Part shown: one piece after another, positions 1 to 10,391 of the stretch | Layout: each line of letters starts with the position of its first letter | Numbering within the stretch: position 1 is the first letter of the stretch | DNA from: Sporosarcina sp. ZBG7A | GTDB lineage: Bacteria > Bacillota > Bacilli > Bacillales_A > Planococcaceae | Direction of reading: 5' to 3' | Assembly (NCBI RefSeq): GCF_000813425.1 | Contig: NZ_JWIB01000023.1 | Span: 1-53,997, forward strand | Length of the DNA stretch: 53,997 nt | Position numbers and translations under genes: made by a program | The notes under the pieces: model-generated | Seen by the model: only the letters and a program-made list of their open reading frames with translations | The model's database searches: none | Told to the model about the DNA's origin: nothing

Positions 1-46
1 TCATAGTGTTTCTGTTTTGTGTTCAAGTTGTTTTGGCAACTTTTAT

Positions 47-75
47 ATAATACCACACTGTATAATCCGCGTCAA
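47..75 (-). promoter_or_regulatory. Strong sigma-A promoter, probably of an rRNA operon
   Basis: On the minus strand TTGACG (70-75), a 17-bp spacer and TATTAT (47-52) form a near-consensus promoter firing leftwards out of the window. It lies past the lysS terminator and no reading frame follows in the remaining bases. In B. subtilis lysS is followed by rRNA operons, so a stable-RNA operon is the best inference; the 16S gene itself is not in view. Confidence 0.7.
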
Positions 76-101
76 GCACTTTTTTAAAAGTTTGTTTCGC
101 T

Positions 102-131
102 TAAGATGTAGTACATAAATAGTTATGTCAA
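102..131 (-). promoter_or_regulatory. Possible second promoter of the tandem set
   Basis: A perfect -35 TTGACA (126-131, minus strand) is followed at 18 bp by ATCTTA (102-107), a weak -10. It sits between two better promoters, as expected for a stacked rRNA promoter region, but the -10 is poor. Confidence 0.35.
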
Positions 132-145
132 AAGCAACGTGTTCA

Positions 146-174
146 AATATACCACGCATGAGAAACTAATGCAA
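146..174 (-). promoter_or_regulatory. Upstream tandem sigma-A promoter
   Basis: On the minus strand TTGCAT (169-174), a 17-bp spacer and TATATT (146-151). It is about 100 bp upstream of the TTGACG/TATTAT promoter and points the same way. This spacing resembles the P1/P2 pair of Bacillus rRNA operons. Confidence 0.55.
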
Positions 175-191
175 GTACTTTATTCTCAAAT

Positions 192-224
192 AAAAAAAGT
201 GTACCTCGACAAGCGAGATACACT
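192..224 (-). terminator. lysS terminator
   Basis: Directly after the lysS stop, an 11-bp stem (198-208 with 214-224) with a 5-base loop is followed by a run of seven T on the minus strand. Classic intrinsic terminator. Confidence 0.9.
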
Positions 225-237
225 CTTTCATTCACAC

Positions 238-1764
<1,527 letters not shown>

Positions 1765-1766
1765 CT

Positions 1767-1794
1767 ATTATAACCTTATTGTACACAATTTCAT
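1767..1794 (-). promoter_or_regulatory. Probable lysS promoter
   Basis: TATAAT (1767-1772, minus strand) with a weak -35 ATGAAA (1789-1794) at 16 bp. It lies just past the terminator at 1801-1826 and about 40 bp ahead of the lysS start, so it could give lysS its own transcript. Confidence 0.45.
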
Positions 1795-1800
1795 CATGTA

Positions 1801-1826
1801 AAAAAAGCCGCTGAGTTAGCGGCCTT
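1801..1826 (-). terminator. Terminator between folK and lysS
   Basis: Stem GCCGCT (1807-1812)/AGCGGC (1818-1823) with a 5-base loop, then a run of T on the minus strand. It ends either the folP-folB-folK transcript or an attenuated lysS leader. Confidence 0.85.
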
Positions 1827-2070
1827 AAAAATCCATTCCACAACGCTTCTCTACATTGCCTGATCACACTCCGTCATTGCAGCTGCGAAGATCAGAGACG
1901 TTGATGAATTTACGGTGAACCACCTTACTTGTACACCCTCCAAAACAAACACACATTTGCTCCCCCGCTAATTAGCATTTCACATGATATCTTTTATTAC
2001 CAATCACGAGACCCGCACCAAATTCTGTTATCGCTAACTAGAATGGAGGGTACACCCCCTGCAATGAATA
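1827..2070 (-). other. Non-coding stretch between folK and lysS; possible degenerate T-box leader
   Basis: I find no credible gene here. On the minus strand it contains AAGGTGGTTCACCG (about 1914-1927) followed by AACGTCTCTG. This loosely resembles the T-box element AGGGUGGNACCGCG and the GTC(C/T)CT that follows it, and the terminator at 1801-1826 comes next. A recognisable stem I with a lysine specifier was not found. The space corresponds to where yazB and dusB sit in B. subtilis, so decayed sequence is an alternative. Confidence 0.3.
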
Positions 2071-2571
2071 TTACAGACGCCCCACCTCTAATGATCCCCA
2101 CAATGCTACCCCGCCTTCTTGCATTGCAGGCTCATCTCGAAATTGACGTCCCGTAACCGGATCTGTACACTCTGGAGCCAGTTCCGTTAAAGGTATTAAC
2201 ACAAAAGCTCTCTCCCGCATCCGAGGATGAGGAACGGAAAGCGTCTCCGATTCAATAGCGTCGTCATTATATAGTAAAATATCAAGATCTGCCGTTCTAG
2301 GACCCCAACGAATCGTCCGCTCCCTGCCCAGCTCCTGCTCGATTCGTTGACAGACCGCCAGTAGTTCCAGCGGTGCAAGCGTGGTTGCTAAACGGACAAC
2401 TATATTTAGAAAGTCAGCTTGATCAGTAACTCCTACCGGCGCGGTTTCATAGATTGAGGATGTTTCAACCAATTGGATTCCTTCCATCTCCCTCAAGGAA
2501 GCAATCGCCAACTTTAAATACGCTTCGCGATCTCCCATGTTCGTCCCAACCGACAAAAACGCTGTATTCAT
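2071..2571 (-). CDS. folK: 6-hydroxymethyl-7,8-dihydropterin pyrophosphokinase (HPPK)
   Basis: Transfers pyrophosphate from ATP to 6-hydroxymethyl-dihydropterin, the step before FolP in folate synthesis. The 166 residues match the family. The N-terminal SVGTNMGDREAYL and the HPPK signature GPRTADLDILLY (about residues 90-101) are intact, and HPRMRERAFVLIPL follows. Its ATG overlaps the folB stop by four bases (ATGA), so the two are translationally coupled. Last gene of folP-folB-folK. The final ten or so residues are not conserved enough for me to judge. Confidence 0.95.
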   Translation of the reverse strand: MNTAFLSVGTNMGDREAYLKLAIASLREMEGIQLVETSSIYETAPVGVTDQADFLNIVVRLATTLAPLELLAVCQRIEQELGRERTIRWGPRTADLDILLYNDDAIESETLSVPHPRMRERAFVLIPLTELAPECTDPVTGRQFRDEPAMQEGGVALWGSLEVGRL

Positions 2572-2936
2572 GACAACTTACCTCGTTCAATCTCTACTGA
2601 CACAGACGCATAATGTCCTGGAATCGGAGGATCTGGTTTCACGATCAACACGCGAACCCCCGAAACTTGGTCCTTATAATCGGAAAGTAGTTTCCCAGCA
2701 ACCCGCTCCGCAACCGCTTCAATGAGTTTAACAGGTTCCCCCTCCACAATAGACTGAACAACGGAATAAGCTTCAGCATAGTTCACTGTTTTGGATAAAT
2801 CATCATTTGTTCCCGCCTCAGCCAAATCGACAGCCATTGATACCGACACCGTAAACCGTTGTCCCAAAACCGTTTCTTCTGCTAGTGCACCGTGATAGCC
2901 GTAAAACTGCATTTCGTTTAAATGTATGAAATCCAT
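2568..2936 (-). CDS. folB: 7,8-dihydroneopterin aldolase
   Basis: Splits dihydroneopterin to 6-hydroxymethyl-dihydropterin and glycolaldehyde. The 122-residue protein has the family's FYGYHGALAEE start with the catalytic-region glutamate, VKLIEAVAERVA in the middle, and the C-terminal KPDPPIPGHYASVSVEIER. It is 11 bases behind folP and overlaps folK by four bases, giving the three consecutive pterin steps in one transcript. Confidence 0.95.
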   Translation of the reverse strand: MDFIHLNEMQFYGYHGALAEETVLGQRFTVSVSMAVDLAEAGTNDDLSKTVNYAEAYSVVQSIVEGEPVKLIEAVAERVAGKLLSDYKDQVSGVRVLIVKPDPPIPGHYASVSVEIERGKLS

Positions 2937-2947
2937 TTGTATTCCCC

Positions 2948-3808
2948 CTAGATTGTAAGTTTCTGTTTTCTCGTTAGCACATCCATCATCCGGACCATTC
3001 GAGCAATCTCTTTCACATCATGGACGCGCACAATGTGACAACCATGTTCGATGCCATAGCAAACGGTTGCCCCTGTTCCTTCCATTCGTTCATCTATAGG
3101 TAAGTCTAGCACTTTTCCAATCAACGACTTTTTCGATGTCCCGAGCAGCACGGGGTACCCTAGCGCCGATAGTCGATCCAAACTTTGCATTGCTTCAATG
3201 TTTTCGTGAATATCTTTTGCAAACCCGATTCCTGGATCCAACCAAATATTATGCTCCGCTATCCCCGCATTCCGCGCAATCATAATACTCTCTTCGATAT
3301 CAGCAAGTAATTCATCCTCAAAGTTCCCTTCATAGATCGCCTGTTCCCGGTTGTGCATCAAAATGATTGGAGCTCCGTACTGGTTCGCAACCTCTGCAAT
3401 CCGCGGCTCACGCTTCGCCCCCCATACATCATTAATGACATGAGCACCCGCTTTCATCGCCTCTTCAGCAACACTTGCTTTATATGTATCAATCGATATC
3501 GCACAGTCCAGTTCCCTAGATAGCACTTCGATTACAGGAATCGTACGTTCTAGTTCTTCCTCTAACGAAACTGGCGTATGCCCTGGCCGTGTAGACTCCC
3601 CGCCAATATCGATAATTTTCGCACCGTCCTTCAGCATTTCTGTTGCACGACGAAGCGCGGCGTCCGTTTGGCTATATCGTCCACCGTCAGAAAATGAATC
3701 CGGTGTTACATTCAATATCCCCATAACGACCGTTTCTTTTGAAAAGTCGATGTCCGTCCCGCCTAGCCGGTACGGTGCTTTTGCATAATCCAATTCCACT
3801 GTGCACAC
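2948..3808 (-). CDS. folP: Dihydropteroate synthase
   Basis: Condenses 6-hydroxymethyl-dihydropterin pyrophosphate with p-aminobenzoate; target of sulfonamides. The 286 residues carry both family signatures, MGILNVTPDSFSDGGRY (about 29-45) and DGAKIIDIGGESTRPG (about 61-76), plus the conserved SIDTYKA and HVINDVWG strands. The start is GTG at 3808 behind AAGGAAAG; a second GTG three codons on is possible. In B. subtilis the pabB-pabA-pabC genes sit between cysK and this gene; here they are absent, so p-aminobenzoate genes must be elsewhere. Confidence 0.95.
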   Translation of the reverse strand: MCTVELDYAKAPYRLGGTDIDFSKETVVMGILNVTPDSFSDGGRYSQTDAALRRATEMLKDGAKIIDIGGESTRPGHTPVSLEEELERTIPVIEVLSRELDCAISIDTYKASVAEEAMKAGAHVINDVWGAKREPRIAEVANQYGAPIILMHNREQAIYEGNFEDELLADIEESIMIARNAGIAEHNIWLDPGIGFAKDIHENIEAMQSLDRLSALGYPVLLGTSKKSLIGKVLDLPIDERMEGTGATVCYGIEHGCHIVRVHDVKEIARMVRMMDVLTRKQKLTI

Positions 3809-3888
3809 TTCTTTCCTTGCCGTTCATCCTAAAACAGCTTTTTGTATCAGTTTACCGGTTACTCTCTCATTTTCCTACTGGAACGATA

Positions 3889-3916
3889 TAAAAAAGAGGA
3901 AGCATACGCTCCCTCT
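3889..3916 (-). terminator. cysK terminator
   Basis: Stem AGAGGAAGC (3895-3903)/GCTCCCTCT (3908-3916) with a four-base loop, followed by T-rich sequence on the minus strand. It isolates cysK from the folP operon. Confidence 0.85.
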
Positions 3917-3926
3917 TGCTTCTTCA

Positions 3927-4853
3927 TTACTCTTCTTCAAACTGGTAGAGCGGCGTGCTCAAGTAACGCTCGCCATTCGAAGCCAAAATCGCAACGACGG
4001 TTTTTCCTTTTCCCAGTTCCTTTGCGGCTTTAAGTGCTGCAAACACAGCTGCGCCGGATGAAACCCCGCCTAAGATTCCTTCTTCTTTCGCCATCTTGCG
4101 CGCATATTCGTAGGATTCTTCATTTGTCACTTGTGTGATTTCATCGTAAATATCGGTATCGAGTACTCCGGGAATGAATCCTGCGCCGATTCCCTGAATT
4201 TTATGCGGTCCCGGCTGCCCTCCTGAAAGTACAGGAGAATCTGTCGGCTCTACTGCAATAATCTTAATATCCGGGAAACGTTCTTTTAGGACGCTACCTA
4301 CACCAGTAATTGTGCCACCTGTGCCGACTGCAGAAACGAATGCATCTACCTTGTCTAGTGCATCTGCAATTTCAGGTCCCGTTGTCAGTCGATGAACTTC
4401 CGGATTCGCCTCATTGTTAAATTGTTGCGGGAGGAACCATCCGTTTTCCTTCGCCAATTGTTCGGCTTTCGAAATGGCACCTTTCATCCCTTCAGAGCCT
4501 GGCGTCAAAATCAGATCAGCGCCGTATGCGCGTAATAGGTTTCTCCGCTCTAAACTCATCGTATCTGGCATCACGAGTACTGCTTTATAACCTTTTGCAG
4601 CCGCAATCATCGCAAGCCCAATTCCCGTGTTTCCACTCGTCGGTTCAATCAGGGTACCGCCTTCTTGTAGTTCTCCTGACTTTTCAGCCGTTTCAATCAT
4701 CGCGAGTGCAATACGATCTTTCACGCTGGAGCCCGGGTTGAAGTATTCCAGTTTCAAATAGACGTCAGCATCATTGGGTCCTACAAGGCGATTCAGCTTT
4801 ACCAGCGGTGTTTGACCGACTAAATCCGCAACAGAGTTTCCTACTTTCTTCAT
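3927..4853 (-). CDS. cysK: Cysteine synthase A (O-acetylserine sulfhydrylase)
   Basis: PLP enzyme making cysteine from O-acetylserine and sulfide. The 308 residues fit the family. The PLP lysine is in [11 protein letters not shown] (about residue 44), the substrate loop is [11 protein letters not shown], and the glycine-rich phosphate loop is [11 protein letters not shown]. An upstream in-frame TTG (4862) is less likely than the ATG at 4853 behind GGAGTG. A TTGACA/TAAACT promoter lies upstream and a terminator follows, so it looks monocistronic. In B. subtilis cysK is under CymR control; I cannot confirm an operator here. Confidence 0.96.
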   Translation of the reverse strand: MKKVGNSVADLVGQTPLVKLNRLVGPNDADVYLKLEYFNPGSSVKDRIALAMIETAEKSGELQEGGTLIEPTSGNTGIGLAMIAAAKGYKAVLVMPDTMSLERRNLLRAYGADLILTPGSEGMKGAISKAEQLAKENGWFLPQQFNNEANPEVHRLTTGPEIADALDKVDAFVSAVGTGGTITGVGSVLKERFPDIKIIAVEPTDSPVLSGGQPGPHKIQGIGAGFIPGVLDTDIYDEITQVTNEESYEYARKMAKEEGILGGVSSGAAVFAALKAAKELGKGKTVVAILASNGERYLSTPLYQFEEE

Positions 4854-4901
4854 TTCCAACACTCCAATCCTTAGTTAATAGGTAGGTTTTATAATGTATT
4901 C

Positions 4902-4931
4902 AGTTTACAGAAGAAATGTGCCATTTGTCAA
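4902..4931 (-). promoter_or_regulatory. cysK promoter
   Basis: TTGACA (4926-4931) and TAAACT (4902-4907) on the minus strand with an 18-bp spacer, about 50 bp ahead of the cysK start. Confidence 0.65.
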
Positions 4932-4956
4932 ACCAAACCAATCGCCTCAAAACAGC

Positions 4957-4985
4957 AAAAAGCTCCGCTACAAGAGCGAAGCTTT
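4957..4985 (-). terminator. Terminator at the end of the foldase gene
   Basis: A hairpin with about 10 bp of stem (AAGCTCCGCT/AGCGAAGCTT, one mismatch) touches the stop codon of the upstream foldase gene and is followed by TTTTT on the minus strand. Confidence 0.75.
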
Positions 4986-5917
4986 TACTTTCCATAAAAC
5001 CAGTGTGCATCGAATTCTTTCCAAAACGTTTCCGGAGACACCGATTGGGAAAGTTGCTGCAGAGCCAATTCACTACGTATATGTTCTTTAACTTCTTTGA
5101 ACTTAAATGAACGACCTTTCAGAATGTCGCGCACTTGAATAATTGCATACGTACCTTCTTCAAGTTTAAACACATCACTAACACCGTCTTCTTTCAACTT
5201 CTTCGCTGTCTTTAGAATCGACTGGTCAACTTCTTCCGTTCGACTACTAATATACCCAAGATCGCCTCCAATAGAAGCAGAGGACGAATCGACAGAACGT
5301 TCTTTAGCGAGAACATCAAAACTAGACCCGTCTTTCAATTCCTCGAGCGCCCGATTCGCATCTGATTCCGTGGATGCGACAAGTAAAGAAGTCCGGTAAG
5401 TGGTCGGAATTTCGAACTGATCTTCATTCTTCTCATAATACGATTTCACCGCTTTGTCCTCAATTACAATATCCTTTGTTAACACACGGTTCAGAATGAG
5501 TTCAGAACGAACTTTTCTACGCATTTGATCGGCATCCAGTCCTGTATATGCTTTACCATCAAGAGAAGAGAGCAATGCCAATTCACGGTCAACGTCTTCA
5601 TCAGAAACGTCGATTTTGTACTCTTTCGCAGCGGTTTCCATGACCCTGTCATTTACCAGGTCAAGTAGCACTTCACGACCGACCTCTTGTTCCATCGCGG
5701 TCATCCACTCTTCTCGCGTAATCGGCTTTCCCGCAACGGATGCCACTTCTTCACCAGCTTGAAATGGACTTTCCGCTTTGTCCGGAATGAGCCAGCCGAT
5801 GAACCACAAGAGATTCCCTAGCGCTAAAATCGCAATCAGCATAACGAGTGGTTTGGCTTTTAACCGGCGCTTCGGAGGTTCGTTCCCTCCCCGATTACGA
5901 TCCAGACCGGATTTCAT
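4985..5917 (-). CDS. Membrane-anchored peptidyl-prolyl isomerase of the SurA/PrsA parvulin type (YacD-like)
   Basis: Predicted extracytoplasmic foldase. Residues 1-25 are basic, a single hydrophobic anchor (about 27-45, [19 protein letters not shown]) follows, then a SurA-like N domain and a parvulin domain (about 175-270). The typical parvulin stretch [15 protein letters not shown] is visible. No lipobox is seen, unlike PrsA. The gene overlaps the end of hslO by 23 bp; ATG 5917 was chosen because AAAGGA stands 8 bp upstream. Position after coaX-hslO matches B. subtilis yacD. Clients are unknown. Confidence 0.85.
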   Translation of the reverse strand: MKSGLDRNRGGNEPPKRRLKAKPLVMLIAILALGNLLWFIGWLIPDKAESPFQAGEEVASVAGKPITREEWMTAMEQEVGREVLLDLVNDRVMETAAKEYKIDVSDEDVDRELALLSSLDGKAYTGLDADQMRRKVRSELILNRVLTKDIVIEDKAVKSYYEKNEDQFEIPTTYRTSLLVASTESDANRALEELKDGSSFDVLAKERSVDSSSASIGGDLGYISSRTEEVDQSILKTAKKLKEDGVSDVFKLEEGTYAIIQVRDILKGRSFKFKEVKEHIRSELALQQLSQSVSPETFWKEFDAHWFYGK

Positions 5918-6782
5918 CGACAAATTCCTTTAACTCTTCTTTTGAATAGACGTACTTTTCCAGGCAGAAATGACATTCCGCCTCGGCCTGGCCATCTTCA
6001 CTCATCATTGTAAGAATTTCTTCTTCACCTAAGCTCTTTATAGCAGTCCCAAAACGTTCTTTCGAGCAATTACAATCAAAGTTGACCTCCATTTGGTCGA
6101 CAACTCGGACATTTTCCTCCCCAAGAACCTCTTCTAAAACTTCTTCCGGCGTTAGACCACGGTCAATCATTTTAGAAATCGGTTCCATCTGACTGATGCG
6201 CTGCTCCAATTCTGTAATGGTTTCGTCTGTAGCACCCGGCATCACTTGCAGGATGAACCCACCTGAAGCTTTTACTGTATTATCCGGATTAACAAGAACG
6301 CCTAGCGCAACAGCGGAAGGTACTTGTTCGGAAACAACAAAGTACTGCGTGAAATCTTCTGCAACTTCTCCAGATACGATAGGAGTTTGGCCGGTAAACA
6401 TATCCCGTAAACCAAGGTCCTTCACGACCGTCAGCATCCCTTCGGTTCCGACAGCGCGACGGACATCCAATTTCCCTTGTTCATTCAAGTCGAAGTGTGT
6501 TTGTGGATTAAGCGCATAGCCTCGAATGTGCCCTTTTGCATCGGCATCTGTAACGATCGCACCAAGCGGGCCGTTTCCATCCACTTTCACCGTTAACTTT
6601 TCTTCGCCTTTCATCATAGCGCCCATCATGACTGTCGCTGACATCGTACGACCAATCGCAGCTGTTGCAGTCGGCCATGAATAGTGGCGACGTTGCATTT
6701 CACCTACTGCTTCTGTAGTTGTAACAGCATACGCACGAATTGTGCTGTCAAACGCTAGTGCTTTTATAAGATAATCATTCAT
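5895..6782 (-). CDS. hslO: Redox-regulated chaperone Hsp33
   Basis: Cytoplasmic holdase activated by disulfide formation under oxidative stress. The 295-residue protein keeps the redox switch: a CxC pair (DCNCSKERF, about residues 237-239) and a CxxC pair (CHFC, about 270-273) that bind zinc when reduced. The ATG overlaps the coaX stop by four bases. The 3' end overlaps the foldase gene. Hsp33 next to a foldase and close to ftsH makes a protein quality-control cluster. Confidence 0.96.
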   Translation of the reverse strand: MNDYLIKALAFDSTIRAYAVTTTEAVGEMQRRHYSWPTATAAIGRTMSATVMMGAMMKGEEKLTVKVDGNGPLGAIVTDADAKGHIRGYALNPQTHFDLNEQGKLDVRRAVGTEGMLTVVKDLGLRDMFTGQTPIVSGEVAEDFTQYFVVSEQVPSAVALGVLVNPDNTVKASGGFILQVMPGATDETITELEQRISQMEPISKMIDRGLTPEEVLEEVLGEENVRVVDQMEVNFDCNCSKERFGTAIKSLGEEEILTMMSEDGQAEAECHFCLEKYVYSKEELKEFVDEIRSGS

Positions 6783-7561
6783 TTACCATTCTCTCCTTGC
6801 TGGTTACGTTCATAAATCAGTTTTAACCCTTTTAATGTGAGATAGTCATCCACAACATCGATTACATCCGTCTCTTTGCCAATTAGAGGAGCAAGTCCTC
6901 CAGTTGCGATAACAGTAGGTACTTTCTTACTTTCGGCCTTCATCCGCCCCACAAGTCCCTCGACTTGTCCGACATACCCGTATAAGATACCTGCCTGCAT
7001 CGCAGACACTGTATTTTTCCCAACGACGTGTTCCGGACGTGTCAATTCCACGCGTGGCAATTTAGAAGCACGGTCAAACAGCGCTTCCATGGAGATGTTA
7101 ATGCCTGGAGCAATTGCACCACCCATGTATTCTGCATGTTCGTTAACGTAGCAATACGTAGTCGCTGTACCGAAATCGACAATTATGAGTGGACTTCCAT
7201 ACTCGCTAATCGCTGCTACTGCATTGACAATCCTATCCGCTCCCACTTCACGCGGGTTTTCATATTTAATGTTGAGTCCTGTTTTCACTCCAGGACCCAC
7301 AATGACTGGTTCCTGATTAAAATACTTTTTGCACATTTGCTCCAACGGGAACATAACTGGTGGTACAACAGATGAAATAATAATCCCATCAATATCCGTG
7401 AATTCTAGTCCAACGTGCGAAAATAATGCCTTCACTTGCATTGCGTATTCGTCTTCTGTCTTTTGTCGGTATGTTTCCATCCGCCAATGATGTTTTAACT
7501 CCGTGCCTTCATAAACACCAAGTACAATATTCGTATTCCCTGTATCTAAAACTAAGAGCAT
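6779..7561 (-). CDS. coaX: Type III pantothenate kinase
   Basis: First step of coenzyme A synthesis. The 260 residues have the ASKHA-fold phosphate motif [15 protein letters not shown] at the N terminus, [11 protein letters not shown] (about 105-115), VDFGTATT (about 127-134) and GGAIAPGI (about 150), all typical of CoaX. It follows the ftsH terminator by about 60 bp and heads coaX-hslO-foldase. A TATGAT lies about 35 bp upstream of the start, but I see no convincing -35. Confidence 0.96.
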   Translation of the reverse strand: MLLVLDTGNTNIVLGVYEGTELKHHWRMETYRQKTEDEYAMQVKALFSHVGLEFTDIDGIIISSVVPPVMFPLEQMCKKYFNQEPVIVGPGVKTGLNIKYENPREVGADRIVNAVAAISEYGSPLIIVDFGTATTYCYVNEHAEYMGGAIAPGINISMEALFDRASKLPRVELTRPEHVVGKNTVSAMQAGILYGYVGQVEGLVGRMKAESKKVPTVIATGGLAPLIGKETDVIDVVDDYLTLKGLKLIYERNQQGENGK

Positions 7562-7622
7562 GACTGATTCCTCACTAACGTCAATAGTCTTTTTTCCCTC
7601 ACATCATACCACATATCATTTC

Positions 7623-7662
7623 AAAAAAAACAGCTGACTGTCTTTTAACGGACAGTCAGCTG
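7623..7662 (-). terminator. ftsH terminator
   Basis: Perfect 12-bp stem (7631-7642 with 7651-7662), 8-base loop, and eight T on the minus strand. Confidence 0.95.
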
Positions 7663-7669
7663 ATTATTA

Positions 7670-9667
7670 TTAATCTCTTCGTTTTTCGTCAATCGAATCT
7701 AGCGGCTCGTTTGTTCCTTCGCTACTCGGTAAATCACCTACAGAAGGATCTGCTGGAGCTCCAGTAACATCAGGATTCGCCTCACTTTCAGCACCTTCGC
7801 CAACTTCTTTTCGCTCATAAGGGCGGTCCGGAAGTGTGCCGTGGTCTTTCAAGTGATTGATTTGTTCTGCATCGAGCGTTTCTACTTCTAGAAGCGTCTT
7901 CGCAATCAAATCGAGCAAGCTACGGTTTTCGGTAAGAATCCGTTTTGTACGCTCATACTCGCCTTTGATAATCGACTGCATTTCTTGGTCAATTTCATAA
8001 GCAATTGAATCTGAATAGTTCTGTTCGGAATTGAAGTCACGGCCCAGGAAGACGTTTCCACCTTGTGCTTGACCAAACTGCATCGGTCCGAGCTTATCAC
8101 TCATTCCGTATTCCGTCACCATGGAGCGTGCGATTCCGGTTGCCCGTTGGAAGTCATTATGGGCACCTGTAGACACTTCGCCAAGGACGATTTCTTCAGA
8201 TACACGTCCACCAAGAAGTCCAGCAATTTTGTCGAGGAGTTCTGGTTTAGTCATGAAGTATCGATCTTCTTTAGGTAGCATGACAGCATAACCGCCTGCT
8301 TGCCCACGAGGTACGATTGTAACTTTGTGCACAATCTCTGCATCGTCAAGTATTAAACCGACGACAACGTGACCTGCTTCGTGGTTCGCAACGATATTAC
8401 GCTCTTTCTCAGAAATGACCCGACTCGTTTTCGCAGTACCTGCAATAACACGGTCTGTCGCTTCGTCGATGTCCGACATATCAATTGTTGTTTTGTTGCG
8501 TCTAGCTGCAACAAGCGCTGCTTCGTTCAGCAAGTTCTCTAGATCTGCACCCGAGAAACCTGGTGTCCGTTGAGCTAGTGCTTTCAAGTTGACCGTTTCG
8601 TCAAGCGGCTTATTGCGAGCATGTACTTTAAGTACTGCTTCACGACCCTTAACATCTGGACGACCTACAGTGATTTGACGGTCAAAACGACCTGGACGTA
8701 GTAATGCTGGATCTAGAATATCCGGACGGTTTGTTGCTGCTACGATAATGATTCCTTCGTTTTCACCGAAACCATCCATCTCAACTAGCAACTGGTTCAA
8801 CGTCTGTTCACGCTCATCGTGTCCGCCACCAAGGCCCGCGCCACGTTGACGTCCAACAGCATCGATCTCATCGATGAAGATAATACATGGTGCATTTTTC
8901 TTTGCATTCTCAAACAAATCACGAACACGGGAAGCACCGACACCGACAAACATTTCAACGAAATCAGAACCTGAAATCGAGAAGAATGGGACGCCTGCTT
9001 CACCAGCAACTGCACGAGCCAACAAAGTTTTACCTGTACCTGGAGGTCCTACAAGGAGGATACCTTTAGGAATACGTGCACCAACGGCAGCGAACTTACG
9101 AGGATCCTTCAGGAAGTCGACGACCTCGACCAGTTCCTGTTTCTCTTCATCCGCACCTGCTACATCTGTAAAACGAACTTTCTTGCGGTCATCGGTATGC
9201 AATTTCGCTTTACTTTTCCCGAAATTCATAACCTTTCCGCCACCACCGCCACCTTGAGCTTGGTTCAACAAGAAGAAGAACAAGATGATGATAATGATAA
9301 ACGGCACTAGGCCGGTGAAGAATGAAACCCACGCGCTTGTTTCAGGCGCTGGCAAAATTTCTACTTTCGCGTTCTTTGCAAGTGCAATATCGCGAATATC
9401 GTTCATTGTCATCTCATCATTCATCGGAACGTTTGTAGTGAAAGTTGCATCGTCTTTGGCGTTTTTCATATGTCCTTTTACTTCTAATACTAGTTGGACA
9501 GGTTGAATTTCGACAGACTCTACTTTCCCTTGTTCTAATGCCGTGAGAAATTCGTCATAACGGATCTTTTCCATCTTAGGGTTTGGATTGTTCAGCGAAC
9601 TGAAGATTCCCATGATCGCTAGAAAAATCAGCCCATATAATAGAAAGTATCGAAATATTCGATTCAT
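7670..9667 (-). CDS. ftsH: ATP-dependent zinc metalloprotease FtsH
   Basis: Membrane AAA+ protease that degrades misfolded membrane proteins and regulators. Two membrane segments (about residues 5-24 and 107-127) flank an extracytoplasmic domain. Walker A is GPPGTGKT (about 201-208), Walker B IIFIDEID, and the zinc site HEAGH (about 420). A glycine-rich linker after the second membrane segment and an acidic, Pro/Ser/Glu-rich tail of about 50 residues end the protein. The ATG at 9667 has AGGAGG at correct spacing; the ATG 15 bases upstream contains that ribosome site and is unlikely. Confidence 0.97.
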   Translation of the reverse strand: MNRIFRYFLLYGLIFLAIMGIFSSLNNPNPKMEKIRYDEFLTALEQGKVESVEIQPVQLVLEVKGHMKNAKDDATFTTNVPMNDEMTMNDIRDIALAKNAKVEILPAPETSAWVSFFTGLVPFIIIIILFFFLLNQAQGGGGGGKVMNFGKSKAKLHTDDRKKVRFTDVAGADEEKQELVEVVDFLKDPRKFAAVGARIPKGILLVGPPGTGKTLLARAVAGEAGVPFFSISGSDFVEMFVGVGASRVRDLFENAKKNAPCIIFIDEIDAVGRQRGAGLGGGHDEREQTLNQLLVEMDGFGENEGIIIVAATNRPDILDPALLRPGRFDRQITVGRPDVKGREAVLKVHARNKPLDETVNLKALAQRTPGFSGADLENLLNEAALVAARRNKTTIDMSDIDEATDRVIAGTAKTSRVISEKERNIVANHEAGHVVVGLILDDAEIVHKVTIVPRGQAGGYAVMLPKEDRYFMTKPELLDKIAGLLGGRVSEEIVLGEVSTGAHNDFQRATGIARSMVTEYGMSDKLGPMQFGQAQGGNVFLGRDFNSEQNYSDSIAYEIDQEMQSIIKGEYERTKRILTENRSLLDLIAKTLLEVETLDAEQINHLKDHGTLPDRPYERKEVGEGAESEANPDVTGAPADPSVGDLPSSEGTNEPLDSIDEKRRD

Positions 9668-9706
9668 CCCAAGCCTCCTCATTTCTTCAACAGAAAACTA
9701 TTGACA

Positions 9707-9736
9707 ATCTTATCACATATGCAATTTGAATCACAA
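9707..9736 (-). promoter_or_regulatory. Probable ftsH promoter
   Basis: Minus strand TTGTGA (9731-9736) and TAAGAT (9707-9712) with an 18-bp spacer, about 40 bp before the ftsH start. Moderate match. Confidence 0.45.
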
Positions 9737-9796
9737 AGAAAATGCCTTAAGAAAAAAGTCTTATAACGCTCTTTCTCTAAAGGGTTCAAAAAGCAC

Positions 9797-10339
9797 TTAC
9801 GTTGTGTAAATTTCTTTTTTCAAGACACCGATATACGGGAGGTTACGATATTTTTCTGCGTAGTCAAGTCCGTAACCGACAACAAAAGCATCCGGCACTT
9901 CAAAACCTACCATATCTGCTTTCAAGTCAACTTTCCGGCCAGTCGGCTTGTCAAGTAGAGTTACAATCTTAATCGATTTTGCTTTACGATACTTAAACAG
10001 TTCCACTAGATACTTAAGCGTCTTTCCACTGTCGATAATATCTTCGACAATCAGAATGTCACGACCTTCTACACTAGCGTTTAAGTCTTTGATAATTTTA
10101 ACTTCACCTGAAGAGACTGTTGCATTTCCGTAGCTAGAAACATCCATGAAATCGAGTTCTATGTATGCATCGAACCGTTTAATAAGATCGCTCATGAACG
10201 GCAAAGCGCCTTTCAGCACACCAATAGCAAGCGGAAACTTGTCTTGGTATTCCTCTGTTAACTGCTTTCCAAGTTCTGCAACCTTTTCTTGTAACTGTTC
10301 TTCAGAAATCAGAACTTCTTGAATATCTTTTTCCAACAT
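9797..10339 (-). CDS. hpt: Hypoxanthine phosphoribosyltransferase
   Basis: Salvages hypoxanthine (and usually guanine) with PRPP to IMP/GMP. The 180 residues match the family. The PRPP-binding signature [14 protein letters not shown] (about 93-106) and the base-recognition end [19 protein letters not shown] are present. The start ATG 10339 lies behind AGGAGG. It follows tilS by 52 bp, the conserved tilS-hpt-ftsH order; in B. subtilis TilS and Hpt interact and affect ftsH expression. Confidence 0.96.
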   Translation of the reverse strand: MLEKDIQEVLISEEQLQEKVAELGKQLTEEYQDKFPLAIGVLKGALPFMSDLIKRFDAYIELDFMDVSSYGNATVSSGEVKIIKDLNASVEGRDILIVEDIIDSGKTLKYLVELFKYRKAKSIKIVTLLDKPTGRKVDLKADMVGFEVPDAFVVGYGLDYAEKYRNLPYIGVLKKEIYTT

Positions 10340-10391
10340 GAAAAAATTCCTCCTAAAGTGTGTAGGTCTGTACAAATGTCAGCAGTTGCTG

